Shown: in pieces, positions 1-13,421 of the stretch | How positions within the stretch are numbered: the stretch's first letter is position 1 | How the letters are laid out: each line of letters opens with the position of its first letter | Assembly (NCBI RefSeq): GCF_000524195.1 | Contig: NW_020170385.1 | Coordinates: 823,898 to 887,897 of the forward strand | Origin: Echinococcus granulosus | Taxonomy: Eukaryota; Platyhelminthes; Cestoda; Cyclophyllidea; Taeniidae | DNA length: 64,000 bases | Reading direction: 5' to 3' | Position numbers and translations under genes: made by a program | Notes under the pieces: generated by a model | What the model was told of the DNA's origin: nothing | Seen by the model: the letters and a program-made list of their open reading frames with translations, nothing else | The model's database searches: none

Positions 1-50
1 AAATCCTGCATGAATTAACAATTTTCCACTCGAAAAAGAAGCGTATTTAC

Positions 51-3000
51 CTGAATGGATTTGAGCGGTGGATGACCCTGATCTTCCACAACGAGTCCCA
101 AACAGTAAGAACCTAGTTCCTTGTCCGACAGCCTACGTACCAAAAGAAGTTTCCCGGTTCGCTCATCTATTCTGAATGTGTGAGGGGAAAATTGCCGAAA
201 CTCTCTTTCTGCATTTTCCTTCCTTTCCTTTTCGAGATTGTGTCCAAATCTCGATGTCGGCATACTTGGGGGTGTACAATTAGCTGCAAGCTTCAAAGAA
301 TAACGTAATTCCGCATTTTCACCCTCATCCAAATCCACGGCCTGAATTAAGAGTGCACAGTAGCCGGGGGCTTCATTCATTGATATTCGAAGACTAGGTA
401 GTTCATGGGAGGCTAGGGAGTATTGAGTTTCAATGGTTTCCATTCCGACAAGTGGTGGTGTCTGCACTAGCGAATCCCTCTCGTAACCTTGAAGGAGATC
501 ATACAGCGGTAGTTTGTATCGAAGTATAGTTCCAAAAAAAAACCTTTTAGATAAAATATGGTGAAATAGAAAATAGAATGACTTCCAACTTGGTTTCTTA
601 ATTCGGGTCACATTTTATATTCCTGTTACATAAGTTATCTCATTCAATTCGAACATTTTTATTTAACCCCTCCAACACTTTCTGTCAAATTAAAGCTTAA
701 TAAGGGTCCGTCATAGCTATTTAAAGAAGAGGTCAGGCTGATATTTAAGATTATAAAAAATGAATGTCAACCACATATTACTTGTCTTTATTTTGTGGAC
801 TGAATTGCGTAGAACTAGATAATCTTGTTATTTGTTGAATAAATTATGTACCCTAAAAGCAGTTTATAATCAAATCCTCATTCCACTGATTTCCTCATTA
901 TCAAACTGAAAACATCTACACAGGATTGGTTAATATACGAGCAAACCATGTGGTGTCAGCCTACCAAATGTGGATGATGGTAGACTCACACCCTACCAGC
1001 GGCTACAGTGACTAAATCATGTTTGGTGGTAATGCATAAGCAGATGGACTACGCTGCAGCCATTAAATCTTTAAAAGTAATTCCTTTATTATAATAAAAG
1101 TGCCACCTTTTGACAGCTGTCTGACTTCCCCTTGGTAGGATGAGACAGGCAATGGGCAAGGGATGTGACGGCATGAGCATTGTATGAGGCAGCGAGCCAA
1201 ACAAATTATACTAGATATCTTGGTAACTCAGACCTCACCCTTCACTTGTATGATGGCTAACGCTCATTTTATGAAGTGTAAGCATTTGTATCAGAGCAAC
1301 AACTGACAAACACAAAAAAGTATTTTAAGTACATGATGAGAACTGGTTAAGTGTTGCATTTTGGTTTTTGAATAGTTATCAGTAGTAACATCTCCTATGC
1401 TCACATACGAGTCATTCAATCACAAAGTAACATAACAATTTAGAAAAGTGGTAATAACACCCACGTGCATCAGGGCCCTCGATGGAATGTATGATTGGAG
1501 AGTTGTCGTTAACATCGAGAATATTAACACATACTCGCGCTGTTGAAGATAGCGAGGCTTCCGACGATTTGTCTTTCGCCTGGACTTGAAAACAATATCG
1601 CGACTGTAATAAAAAATTTTTTAAAACTGAAGCCCTTTCGAGGAATGTTTAAATATCTAAATTTTTAAAGTAGTAACATATTTTATGTGGTTATTGCTGT
1701 ATTGAGAGTTTTGGTACAATTCTAGATTGGCGTAAGTTTTATCTTAGTATTAAACAATTAGACCATAGAATCTGTCTTTAATGCGCAACTTGAAAGGAAC
1801 TCCTGTCTAAATAGTCATTTTCTGCGTTGGTCAATTAGTAGTGAACAATGACTGCGAATACATTTGACGATGGCACCCTTTGTGGGAGGGGAGTTTTATC
1901 CGGCAACGTTATCTACTCACTCAATTTAGGCAAATTTTCCAAGAAGTCACGAATGAAAGCACTTAAGTATAACATTATCTCAAGGAATCTACTTTTGGCA
2001 AAGTTGATCTATTGCATACTTGCAGTAAAAAATACTTTTTAAGTGTTGTTATTTTTAAGCGTTAGGGAAATTTTGACTCAAATGTTCTGAGAATCAAGTC
2101 AACAGGAATCACCGCAGCAATGCTGCGTTGAATTCACTAAAAGCTTTCGCTAAAATGCATGCAGAATGTTTGCAAGGTTGACTGCCAGGATGCGTTGAAA
2201 AGAAACAATTAAAAAACTTGCAAACCAGAGAAATGAGCATAGCCTAGTAAATCCTAGCATCTGTATAAGATGCCAAATTCTGCATTAATCTCGCAGAAGA
2301 AGTAAGATTCTCCAACACTGTAAGAATTGGTAATTTCTTTTTGACAGATGGAATCCATGTGAGTTCCTCTATATTAAAATGCAAATCGCTGAGATGCATC
2401 CTATCGAAGCTAACCCCATAATAACTTGACAATGATGTGCTATCTTATCTATGTGGTACATTGTTCACTTGCGTTCCGCTATGCGGTGCCACCTCTCAAA
2501 AAAATAGTTGAGTACTGAGTCGTTCAGAACCGTATTCTCACACATATTCACAGTTATTCGATTTGTAAAATTGGTTAATATAGTCTTTTGCAACAATAAT
2601 GGCCCAAAATTGCTTATACATATTAATTTACGGCGTTTTTGAAAGCCGAACTATTATTTGATTCAAGCAAATCAACCTAGCTATGAAATAAGAAGTTTGC
2701 TAATGTTTGACACCTCCTGCCCTGGAAACAATTTCCTGAGTTTTGTACTTAGTCGAAAAAATTATTATGCTTTTTATTTATAATTATTATGCTAAAGCAC
2801 AAATACATATTCTAGCATAAAAGACTGGTTGATTAAGTACAGTAAAATGACTGGCCTGTGTTTCACGATCAAATTGTCTTGTGGAAAAGATGCTCCCATT
2901 TGGAGTCATACGAAAGCCAATGACTTGCGTATGCTGCGGGCCATTGAACACAGCACGCGGATCAGTGGGCACAATGTCGAAGGTGACCTCACCGTTGACA

Positions 3001-6000
3001 CCAGTGTCGAGGTCCGTCGCCACCACCTGTCCAACGAGAAAATCGGGTTCCTTGTTCTCGGGGAGAATGAGCTCCCCAGTCTCTTGAATCAGTGGTGCGT
3101 GGTCATTAACGTCGGTTATGCGCACTATAACCATCGCCGTGGAGATGGACTGGTGATCTGTTCCGGGGATCTCAAGGGGATTTTGACTGGCGTCATAAGC
3201 CACAACTTGCAACTGAAATAAGAAATTAACTATGTTTCACTTCATTATCGTTTAAAATATTCCTCATTAAATCATGAATAATGATTCTACATCTTTAGTA
3301 GTTCTTCTGAAGACGTATCCACAATGATTAGAATCACACACCTTGGTCCTATATGAACAGTATGGGGGACTTAGCCATTTTACTGATGGTTAGGCGCGTC
3401 AGAAATAAAGCTATGCTAAAAGTGCGTTTTAATATAATGTTACTTAGTAATAATTTTGGCCATAGGGCACTGCAAAACGCTTAATATACCCAAAACCCAT
3501 GCCTTTTTCGTATAATAACAGCCTGCATGCTCATTTACTGAATGTTTGAAGATTGTGTGATCGGAAAATTTTAGAGCGGTTTTTTTCAAGGGGTCGTCAT
3601 TGCATGCTGAGCAGATTTTTTTTCTTAATTATATTTAGTTCAATTTAATTATTAACATTACAAAATGTTTTTAACATCTGGGGCAAAAGTGAAAAAAACT
3701 ACATAAAACAAACTAATATTTTGTATTTTTTTTTTGATATGGGAAGGGGACATTAATCATGCGAACATGAAAATTCCCGGGGCATCAGCATAACCTTTCG
3801 ATATGCTAAAGGTGACAGCACCGGCGATCTTGAGAAAATCATGAAAAATAAGGTTAAGAGATTGGATGAAAATAAACCACAGTGTGTGAATTGTGATCTG
3901 CTTGTGCTTTTTATAAGGTACAATGAAATAGACTTGTATACCCAATAATGTAGTGGTTTCATGCAATAAATGTGCGGTAATTAAACGGGTTTTTTGGGCC
4001 GAAATTTGCTGTCTTAGGTTTAGTCCCAAACTATTTGCTTAATTATTGTGCTTTCATGAGTGGTTCAATGGAATTTTGGAGTATTTCATGCAAGAACGTG
4101 TTCGTTGTAATATGACAAGTTTTGGCCATTAAAGTTACTGCACATGTTAGCAATTTAATGCACAGAGAAGAGTACATACTAAATGTAGTAGTTGAAAATA
4201 GTTGAAAAATCTTTCTGCCTCAAAAACGTTAATCTGTAATTTGCTGAATTCTTCTTGAATCAAGCATAATTATATTTTGGACAATTCATGATACTCAAGT
4301 GCCGATTGTGTGAAAACTTAACTGAGTAGTGAGTACAAATTCAAACTCACAATAAAACTCTTACACCAAGGTCGAATTCGCAAGAAAACCCTATTCTTAT
4401 TCCATCACGTTTTTAAGAAATTGCAAAGACAGACGCTTCTCCTATCTTAGTTATGAAATACCTTCAACTATGCTAAAATCTTTTTGACTTGCGTTTACAT
4501 GAACGCTTTCAAAGGCCCTTAAACCCCAAAAATTTCTTTATAATTACGAGTTGCTTGTGAGAATGAGTTCAAAAATTGACGTTACACTAGAGGCATTAGT
4601 AAATTTGAGTTGGATATATTAAATAGGATTAAGTATGTCGCCAATTTAACCGACTTGTTTTTGCACTGCTCAACCAAAGTGCAGGATGCGGTTCTACTGA
4701 AATCTGTAAAATTTATTAACTTCCAGCTAACCGACCCATTAAATACAATCTCAGTTGCAAATAGTTGCATAAATCGCTTCTAAATACTTTTACAGTGGCT
4801 TGATACACTGTTGTTTGTATCATTAAGCTAAATTGATGGACTTGGTGATAACACCCAGAATAAATGCTGAAAGTGAATAATTTATGGTATTTCAGCATTT
4901 TACATTTTATGTAACATTGCTCTAGTTCTTGTACCGGGTCGTCCATGTCGTATTCGAGTCGTGCAGCCAATCACCTCACAAACTCGTTTGAGTTGCCGAA
5001 GGTCGCCTGTTTTGAGTAACTATATCCTGCACCGCATGTGGAATGGCTTCTGCACATGTCCACCGAACACTTAAAGTAGCTCCGCTCCTGCAACAAATTC
5101 TTTGCTTCATCAACTTTAGTCTTTGATCGCTGTTTCGAAACTTCCGCCGCCCCAGTAATTCTTTTTTCAATTGTGATGCAGAATCTTGCTGCTGACCGTT
5201 GGTCGAATTGAAACCAAAACTAATAAAAGGCATCACAACTGCTCACTCACTGTTAAGAGTTAATGTTACTGATTGTGCCCTTAAGCAATGCACTACGCCC
5301 AATGTTAAATGTTTTGATGAAGAAATCCACCAACGAATAGCTATGTTATTACACTTTTTAAAACGCTTCCTCTCGGACTGAAGAATGTCTGATGCACCTC
5401 ATCGGTACACTTTCCAGCATGACATTCAAGAGAGTGAAATCCAATTGCGTGACTACCTCGTGCTTTTGCTTAACTTTTTTGCATTTTACGAATTGGCGAG
5501 ACACAAATCCGCTACCAAAACTCCCAAAAGGGATCGTCGATTCCAAAATAACCGATGATTGTACATTCTTATCAGGTGAACTATATTTGGTTTGCTAAAA
5601 ATGTAACCTGCATTTTGATCCGTGTATTCTGTCGCGTTATTATGAAATAATATTTTCAAACACATGCTTCGGTGGTGGATATAACATCGAGCGAGCGTCC
5701 TTAACTTTTCTTTCACCAATTTTGTAAATCGGCATTTAAAGTATCCTGAGTTACCTTGTGACACACTACACTTAGCCATACTTTGAATTTTGTAATGAGA
5801 TGTAAATGAAATCTTCCAGGTTTGAATAACTTCTGATGTTTAAATTACTGGAATTTCGCTTTGACTATGTTTAAATGTTGGACACCAGTCTTCTCACTTG
5901 ACTATGGGCTTCTTTTAAATGTACAAACTAATGGAGTCGGTAAGTTACTACTTCATAAATTACCAAAATTCTTGCGTCTAACTAATTTAGATATAACGTG

Positions 6001-9000
6001 ATGTACACACCACTGATGTGGATCACATGGGTTAAAGCATTGTATTTCCGGGATACAATGATTGTTTTAAAGATGAAGTTGTTGATCTTGGTTTCTAAAG
6101 TTGCTAGTTACACTGTCATGGACCTGGTCTACTCATCCGTTTCTTAGTGTAAAACGCATGATATGCACGCTTAAATGATAAATATGGGTCACTTTACACT
6201 CCGGAAAACCATTTATGGGTTGTCAATGATCTGCAACATATAGTAGTGTCATGGCGTTGCTTTTAAACTGTCAGATTCTAATAAGATATTTAGAATAGGC
6301 GTCACCTTCGTCACGATAGGTGTCGAAAAAAATCCCATAGTGCTTATGCCCATCTCTCAATTGTTTAGGCTATCACCCGAAAGGTAGTTAAGACCGCCAT
6401 GAATGAGTGCATAGACAGCTCCAGGAATCACTTCCAGCTCTATCGCACCTATTTAGCTGTATTTCGCTTATCTTATCATTACCAGTGATATTTTTCCATA
6501 ACATGGAGATGGCCTTAAAGATAGCTTCGTAACCTTCGAGCCAGTATGATTTATTTTTGGCTTTTCAAGTCAATCATTAAAGATTCTATGCAAAAAGGCC
6601 CTACTTTCTTGTAGAGCATGTTTGCAGCAGTAAAACTGTGCTCCTGGGACATTTTCACGCGTAAAAAGCGTTTTACACAATGTTGTCTGTCCACTTTATC
6701 AAATTACTTAGCAAGCGTTAAGAATAGACAGAAAGACTTACTTGACATGCTTTGATACAATCAATTACCTCGGCTTTCAGTAAAACAACTCTTGTTGTTC
6801 TTCCATAGTTCAAATCTGATAATTTGATTTAATTTGGCTTGTAACGTAAGTAAAACTTGGTTTTGCTTTAACTTAAATGTTGACGTGCATCAACCAAATA
6901 AGTGAATTTACCATGACAAGCTATATTTTTTAGGCATTTTAAGGAGCTCTATACGATTAACACCCTAAAAATGCAAACTCTGTAGGTAATTTATTAAAGT
7001 CCTCCACCATCGTTAGACGTAGACTGATACTAACTCTATAAAATATGTATTAAAAAACGGTTCTCACGTGGTAGGTGTCCCTGGTTTCCCTGTCAAAGTG
7101 GGCCATTGCGTAAAGGTGACCTGTATCCTCGTTTAGATAAAACAGAGAGGCATCTGCATTCTCGTCTGTCAAACGGTACCGCGTGATGGCATTTTCCTCG
7201 GTGTCGTAGTCCTTCGAAGTCAGCTGAAGCAAAAGTAAAATGTACCTAATAATAAGTTATAATGACTAATAAGTTTTTAAGAGAATCGTTCATTGTGTGA
7301 CATGTGGAAATAATTAAGCTTCATAAAAGGAAAATGATTTGTGCTGACTAAAATTTAAAGTACTTCAAAAGAACCATTTATTGCCGTTCTTTGCTACAGT
7401 TGGCAATTCTAATTACCCAACTAAAACTCAGAATAAATGATAAGGGAACACCCACTTTTTGCTGAGAACACCTATTCTTGATATTGATATACATTTAGAG
7501 TCTAGTGTGATGTATTTTAAGTTTGTTTCGTGGTTTTATCTTGGAGATGTAAAATAAAGTAAGATTAGCCAAATTTTTTTTGATACGAAATAGACAGTGG
7601 TAATTGGAAATAGCCCATTGTTTGGATTAGCGAGTTATCCGCGTTACACCCATTTCCGTTTTTCTATGTAAGCCAGTGCTGAAGTGTTCCTCAGATCTCT
7701 GAGCTTCTCATCCTAACTACAATACTTCCTTAGGAATTGTTGTTTAAATATCGAAGATTTAAGATGGAGTTTTATATGAATTAAAATGTAGTACTGCTCA
7801 TTGGAACTTCCTGTAATCCTGGGACTTGCAGTTACTAAGTAATGCTCTACATTAACGGAATTTCTTGGTTTTAATTCAAATAGGGAAATTTGCCTACGCA
7901 TTCCTAACGAACTTTGACAAGTGGACTACTGATTTCTCAATTAGCAAAATAGTTCAGAATCTTTAAGGCTCAATTTGCCGTACAAATTATTTATAACTAC
8001 CTGATTTTATTGTTTTGCAAATATGCCATTTTATTTTAACGCATGTTTGATATCACAAGTCCTCTTTATTTCGAGTACCATTCTTGTAAAATCGTATAAC
8101 TAGTAAGCACTTGATGTTTGATTCAAATATTAGGGTGATTAGTACTAAATTCCAGTAATTTTAAAGGCATGGTTCCCCTAATTTTTAAAAAACCATGCAT
8201 AAACGATTGCTCTGGCATAGTTTATTTCAACTTTTTTACTTTCTTTCCTTTCATACATTGCCTGGGAATGTTATGCTTCACAAGCCATATTTTACAGAAA
8301 AGTTTACTTAAAACTCAAGGCTTTTAAAAACGAACAGGAAAATTTTTAAATCGTGCAGAAATTGTGTCTGTGACAGAGAAAATCCATACTTGCAATATCT
8401 CCTTCCTTATGCCATTGTTCTCCTCCAAGTCAGCAGCGAATGTGGATTGAGTGAAGATAGGGGCGTTGTCATTTTTATCCTGCACGTGAATAGATATGGT
8501 GAGGGTTGAGGTGAGACTGACCGATCGGCCTGCAGTCGCAGTGGATCTATCGCCGTAGAGCACCTCGTCCGCCTCTGCGCCACTGTCACCACCTCCACCA
8601 TCCCAGCAGACCAAACGAGCAAGTCGCACAGCCGCACCCTCCTCGCGGTCAAGGCTGTGGCGCGTGTAAAGGTCGAAGTGCAGCTCCGGCACGGCAGTTG
8701 ACTCGAGTGTTGACTGTACCGATTCCACTCGTCGTTCAAAGCGCAGTGGCTGTCGCTCTGCATCCTCCGGTGGCTCTGCGCACTCCAGATAGCCATTCAC
8801 TGCGAATGTGTCTGCATCACGGACGACCACCTAACACCGTAATCACGATTAGATACCTTTTTTAGTAGCAACCTAATAATTAACGAATTCCCTCGTCATT
8901 CATTATTCACTTTGGTTGTCGTAACGAAAAGCTCCAAAATGCCCACAAATGATTATTGTAAGAGCCTTTAAAAATACTTTACACAACTTAACTATGCATA

Positions 9001-12000
9001 GCGCACTTTCTCAAACTAAGAACCAACGTATTCAACATCTACGGTAATTTTTCCCTTCTATCAAAATTGCTTGAAATAATGACCAAGGCACTAAGTTTGC
9101 ATATGAATTTAAAACTTTTAAATTTCCTTGTCTCTGGCTACGTGCATTGTAAAAGTCTCGTTTTACGTCTTTCTGCGTTGTTAAGTTGCATATATCACTA
9201 ACACATAAGCCATGCTTAAGGTGAATTCCATATTTCAATTATTGCCGCAATCACATTAATTTCGCGGTTATCAAGTCATTAAAATAAATTTATGGGAGAA
9301 AGGAAAAACCTTCAACCACACGACTTCATGTACGTGCAAAATGACTTTATAGTGTAAGGGCGAAGTATTGCTTATTAATACACCGATGCATATGCATTTT
9401 AAATATGACCGAATGCATATTTTCAGATATAACAACCAATTTCCTTCTTGTCTGTTTTGGATTATTTGAGAATTTAAGTGAATTTTAAATCATATTTCTG
9501 TTCAAATCTTAATGTCCAGAAGCACTTTCTAGAAAATAGATATCCTGGTGCATTTAAAAAAATATAGACAAACAAAAGTTATGACCGCCCTATCTGCCTG
9601 GGTGGCTATGTTGGACTGGCCGGTAATTTTAATACCCACAATCGTAATGGACCCATTTTCTGGTAGGTGTTTTTGCAGAACCGCCAATGCCGATCTCATT
9701 TGTTTCTGAATGTTTCAAGCACGCAAACTAACCTTTTCTGCAAATTTGAAGGAAAATAAAAAAATTCACTGAGTAATTCTAACAGCAGTTCTGCCTATAG
9801 GTAGAGGTAATTCATACCTGGAATCTCTTGCCTTGGACTTACCACGACTTTATTTTGCATACACCATTGAATCAAAACTATTTTCTTTATGACATTGCAT
9901 CATATTCATCGCACGTATAGTTAGAATACTCTAGACGCTGAAAGTTAGAAGTGGAACGACTTTTTCTTAAACGGTATGCTGTTCTCTATTAGGCTTTGCA
10001 TATCCACCTAAATATGACGGTAAAAGTAAAGATTGGCTTCTTCCCACAACTAGTGAGTTTATTTAAAATAAGAACACTTTTTACAATAGCCTAGAGTCTG
10101 ATAACCTCCCCAAAGATAGCCCTTCATCGATATGGGCGTATCGACCAAGTTATTGAACTCCTAAAAATGTCGAAGAAAATACCTGTTGTGCCGAGATAAA
10201 GTAGGTGAGCACTTTGCTATTCTGCTATGTCAACAAGCATTAAATTAACTCCTCAAGTGTAAATTTATGTACAGTCTAATTCTCTTTGCATCTATAATCT
10301 GATCGAAATAATAAAACAGAACCGATTTAATTATAACAATTCAGTCAATCTCTAATCAGGTGATGTATTTATTGTAGTGGTTCCACTAGAGTCAACACAT
10401 TGCACATGTAAACTAGTATATGCACTACATAAAATCACGCAATTGGTACAAAAGGAATCAAACCTGGCCAATTATGATATTAGGTGGCTGATTTTCCTCA
10501 ACCGTTAGATGCGTGGGATTGACAATGAAAGTGGGCGCTTCATCATTGATATCAAGGAGATGAATGTGAAGGCGAGTCGAAGCAGTGAAGTCCCCATCGC
10601 TTGCTCTAATTGGCAGATTGTAGTCGGTGCATTGTTCAAAGTCGAAGCGCTCGCGCAGACGCACTTTTCCATCAGGTTCTACCTCGAAAGGTGTCGACAA
10701 ATTCATCCCTGGTGCGGAGTTTATGGAGTACGTGAGAACCGCATCGGCGTCACGATCGATTGCTTTCAACTAAGCAGGAGAGTTATTTCGTGTTCAAATT
10801 ACGCGACTCATGCAATAAGTTCTAAACATTATTTTTATCGTAGTTGATGAATCGAAGGTAGCTAATCATCATTTAACCACTTCTGGTAAGAGTAAACATA
10901 AGTGCTGAAAGAAACTTGCGCATGTGTTGGTTAAATAATTGCAGTATAAAGTTACGCTTGGATCCGTGGACTGGAGTTTGCGATTTGATGATACCGTGGC
11001 CTTTATATTAATTTGAAGCTAATATTTATTGATTCATTACCATAAAGAGGATCAAATTTCTCTTATTTTTTTTTCTGCAGACATCAATAAATGTTACCTT
11101 GTTTAAATGGATAGGAAACTGACATGTGGAAGCATATATTGTTGCTAACACCAACTTTTCAGTAAAAAATTACGGAATGGTAGATTTGTTATTATATCCA
11201 GCCTTCTCATTTTCACATTTCACATTCTTTTTACTTTAAAAACCATCTGCTGCATTTGGAGTTTACTTTTTCGACAATAATAACCCGATCTACCTACAAT
11301 AGCGATGTTTAAGATGATACCAGTCTAAAAACCTACCCATTTTAATAGTTTTATTGGTCTGAACTACTTTCTCCGTCTGCATAATAATGTCACTAATAAA
11401 TAAATCAGTCTTGGAAAAATATACTGGAGTGAGTGTTAACTTACCTCAATAATAACCATTCCTGGTTGAATATCTTCTGGCACTTCAACCGTGTAAACAG
11501 ATTGAGGAAACACTGGCTCCATATCATTGATATTCAGTACCTGAATAACAACTGAAAGCTGTGCTTCCTGGACCACTGTTTTTGGACTATCTGCCTGTAG
11601 GCTCGGATTGCACGCCACCAGCGAGAAGCCATACTCTTTTACGTCCTCATAATCTAAGTCTTCTTTCAGTACTAAAAGAGGCCGCGAATCATTCGTCACA
11701 CTCAACTCCACCATCTTCATAGATGCCCATTGACTGGTGGCAAATTCCAGCCGATATGTGATGGAGGAAAACTTTGGGGTCACGTCCCTATCCACAGCTC
11801 GAGGCAACTCAATTGTTTTGCCCTTTCGATAGATCACTTCCTTTAAGCATAGGATAAAGGGTCTGGGAATGTCTTCAGGAAACTCCACGCTATTGTCATC
11901 CACATCAATCACTTGAATTCTTACGTGAATGAATGCAGTCAGTTTCCTTTCCTGCCACACGTTGACCGTCACACTCAAGTAGGCATCAAGAGTGGAACGA

Positions 12001-12311
12001 CATTGCCCGATGCACAGCTGTTCAAAGTCGATGATCGACTTTGTTGTGAGCAAGGCAGTGGTCTCATCCAGTTCCAAATGGAAGGATGGTTCACGAAGTC
12101 GGAAGCGCAAGTCTTTACATCCACCACCTCCGCCACAGAGTTGAGAAAAATTTAATGACTGCTGGCGTCTGAGATCTTCATCGAGGTAGCCAACACGATG
12201 GCCACTCGGCTCGTTCTCGCGAACAGCATAGTGAAGTTGGAATTGAAGCTGCTCACCTTTGCTCAAAGAAAGTAGGAAGATAGACGAGAAGAGGAGGAAT
12301 AATCCTTGCAT
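51..12311 (-). CDS. Protocadherin-like cadherin, 5' part, runs off left edge
   Basis: Calcium-dependent cell-adhesion protein of the plasma membrane; only the N-terminal ectodomain is in the window. Exons in reading order (minus strand): 12311-11445, 10769-10464, 8830-8390, 7223-7068, 3212-2841, 1603-1465, 466-51. Every join has GT/AG sites and a consistent phase, giving 899 codons. A signal peptide (residues 1 to about 19, hydrophobic core LFLLFSSIFLLSL) is followed by about seven cadherin repeats, marked by the usual calcium motifs: DVDDN, LNINDMEP, DRDAD, LDINDEAP, VQDKNDNAPIF, ITDVNDHAPLI, DLDTGVNGE, LDVNDNSP and DLDEGENAE. The 139-nt exon at 1465-1603 is short but carries a clear LDVNDNSP repeat end. 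Introns are 0.7-3.9 kb, unlike the tiny introns of neighbouring genes. The last visible donor (GTAAAT, minus strand) is at 45-50. The transmembrane and cytoplasmic parts lie left of the window, so the exact protocadherin subtype cannot be assigned. Confidence 0.9.
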
Positions 12312-12338
12312 AGTCAGAATTCGCTTTGCAGTTCTTTC
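12312..12338 (-). other. 5' leader of the protocadherin ATG exon
   Basis: On the minus strand a splice acceptor (TACTTTAG) ends at 12339, so the start-codon exon has a 27-nt leader in front of its ATG at 12311. The leader must join an upstream exon, for which 13199-13421 is the best candidate. Confidence 0.6.
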
Positions 12339-13198
12339 CTAAAGTAAAACATAAGTGAATTTATTTAGATTCTAAAATAAATGGTATGCTTGTTTTATGC
12401 TTTGCTACTCCTCATCAGAAACAGATATTGATATTTTTGCCGATATTTATTATCTAAACATTATTTTAATTTCATCCATAAGGACCTAGATAAATGAATA
12501 AAGTTTGGCTCTAGTTGGGCTCATGGCATTGTATTTCTTTATTTTCCCCATCATTTTGGGTGAGTAACATTAAAAAATCCGGATTGACATAAAGGAAATA
12601 AAGTTGTGATCTAAATTACTCATTGGAAAATTCATCCCTGCAAGAAAGTATCCGGTTTCGCTGTTCACCTAAATTACCTAAGTGTAGTCGTCTCATTCGG
12701 AAATAGTTTAGATTGGCCTGCAAATTATTTGATGAAATCAACGTTTCTAATTTTCACTAATTGTTTTACTCTCTCAGTTAACTCTCCAATCTCTTTTGCC
12801 ATTTGATTATTGTCAAAAAAGCAGCAGCTCATTGAAATTGTCGTTAGGATAATTTATCACCGACCAAAAAGTGACTTTGGTTCTAAAGCTGCAAAAAAAT
12901 TGTGTTTATGCCGAGTTATTTGAAGTAAATTCGACAGAAATCTTTGATTTCATGGTTTATTCTTTAATTTGTGCAAATCCCCTACTAAATCAAACGTGTA
13001 TTTTTTATTGTTTGAGACCAATTTTTCGAAGATGTTGCTTTATGCGTTACAAAATCACTTTGGCTCAGTGCTTAGTCGTTGATTGGGAAGTAGTAGGATG
13101 ATAAATTTAGGGGGTCAGATTGTGAGTTCAGGTTGATGGAAAATGTTGCGTGACTCTGTAGTACGGTTATTTTTAAGTGAGTATAGATTTATACTCAC

Positions 13199-13421
13199 CT
13201 CAAAGCAAACAATGGTGGGAGCACTTGTCCCGGAGAAATTGGTGCCGGTGGTGTGTGCGTGTGCTTAGACCAGGGCGAGTGGCTGTGGATGGCCAGGCCT
13301 AAAAGTGGCAGCAGTGGAGATGGTAGCTGACTTGTGGATTCTGGCAAAGAACTCAACTGCCCGTGTTTGGAGAAATAGTCATTCTCCTCCTCATGCCAGC
13401 TTGTATCATTGGTCCGATTCT
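13199..13421 (-). other. Probable 5' noncoding exon of the protocadherin gene
   Basis: On the minus strand this segment has a strong acceptor (CTACCCCTGCAG) before 13421 and a consensus donor (GTGAGT) just after 13199. One frame is open throughout. Joined to the ATG exon, that frame meets a TGA two bases before the protocadherin ATG, so it cannot extend the protein in frame and most likely forms an upstream ORF in the 5' UTR. The inside is GC-rich and proline/serine-coding in that frame. No known domain is seen. Confidence 0.5.
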
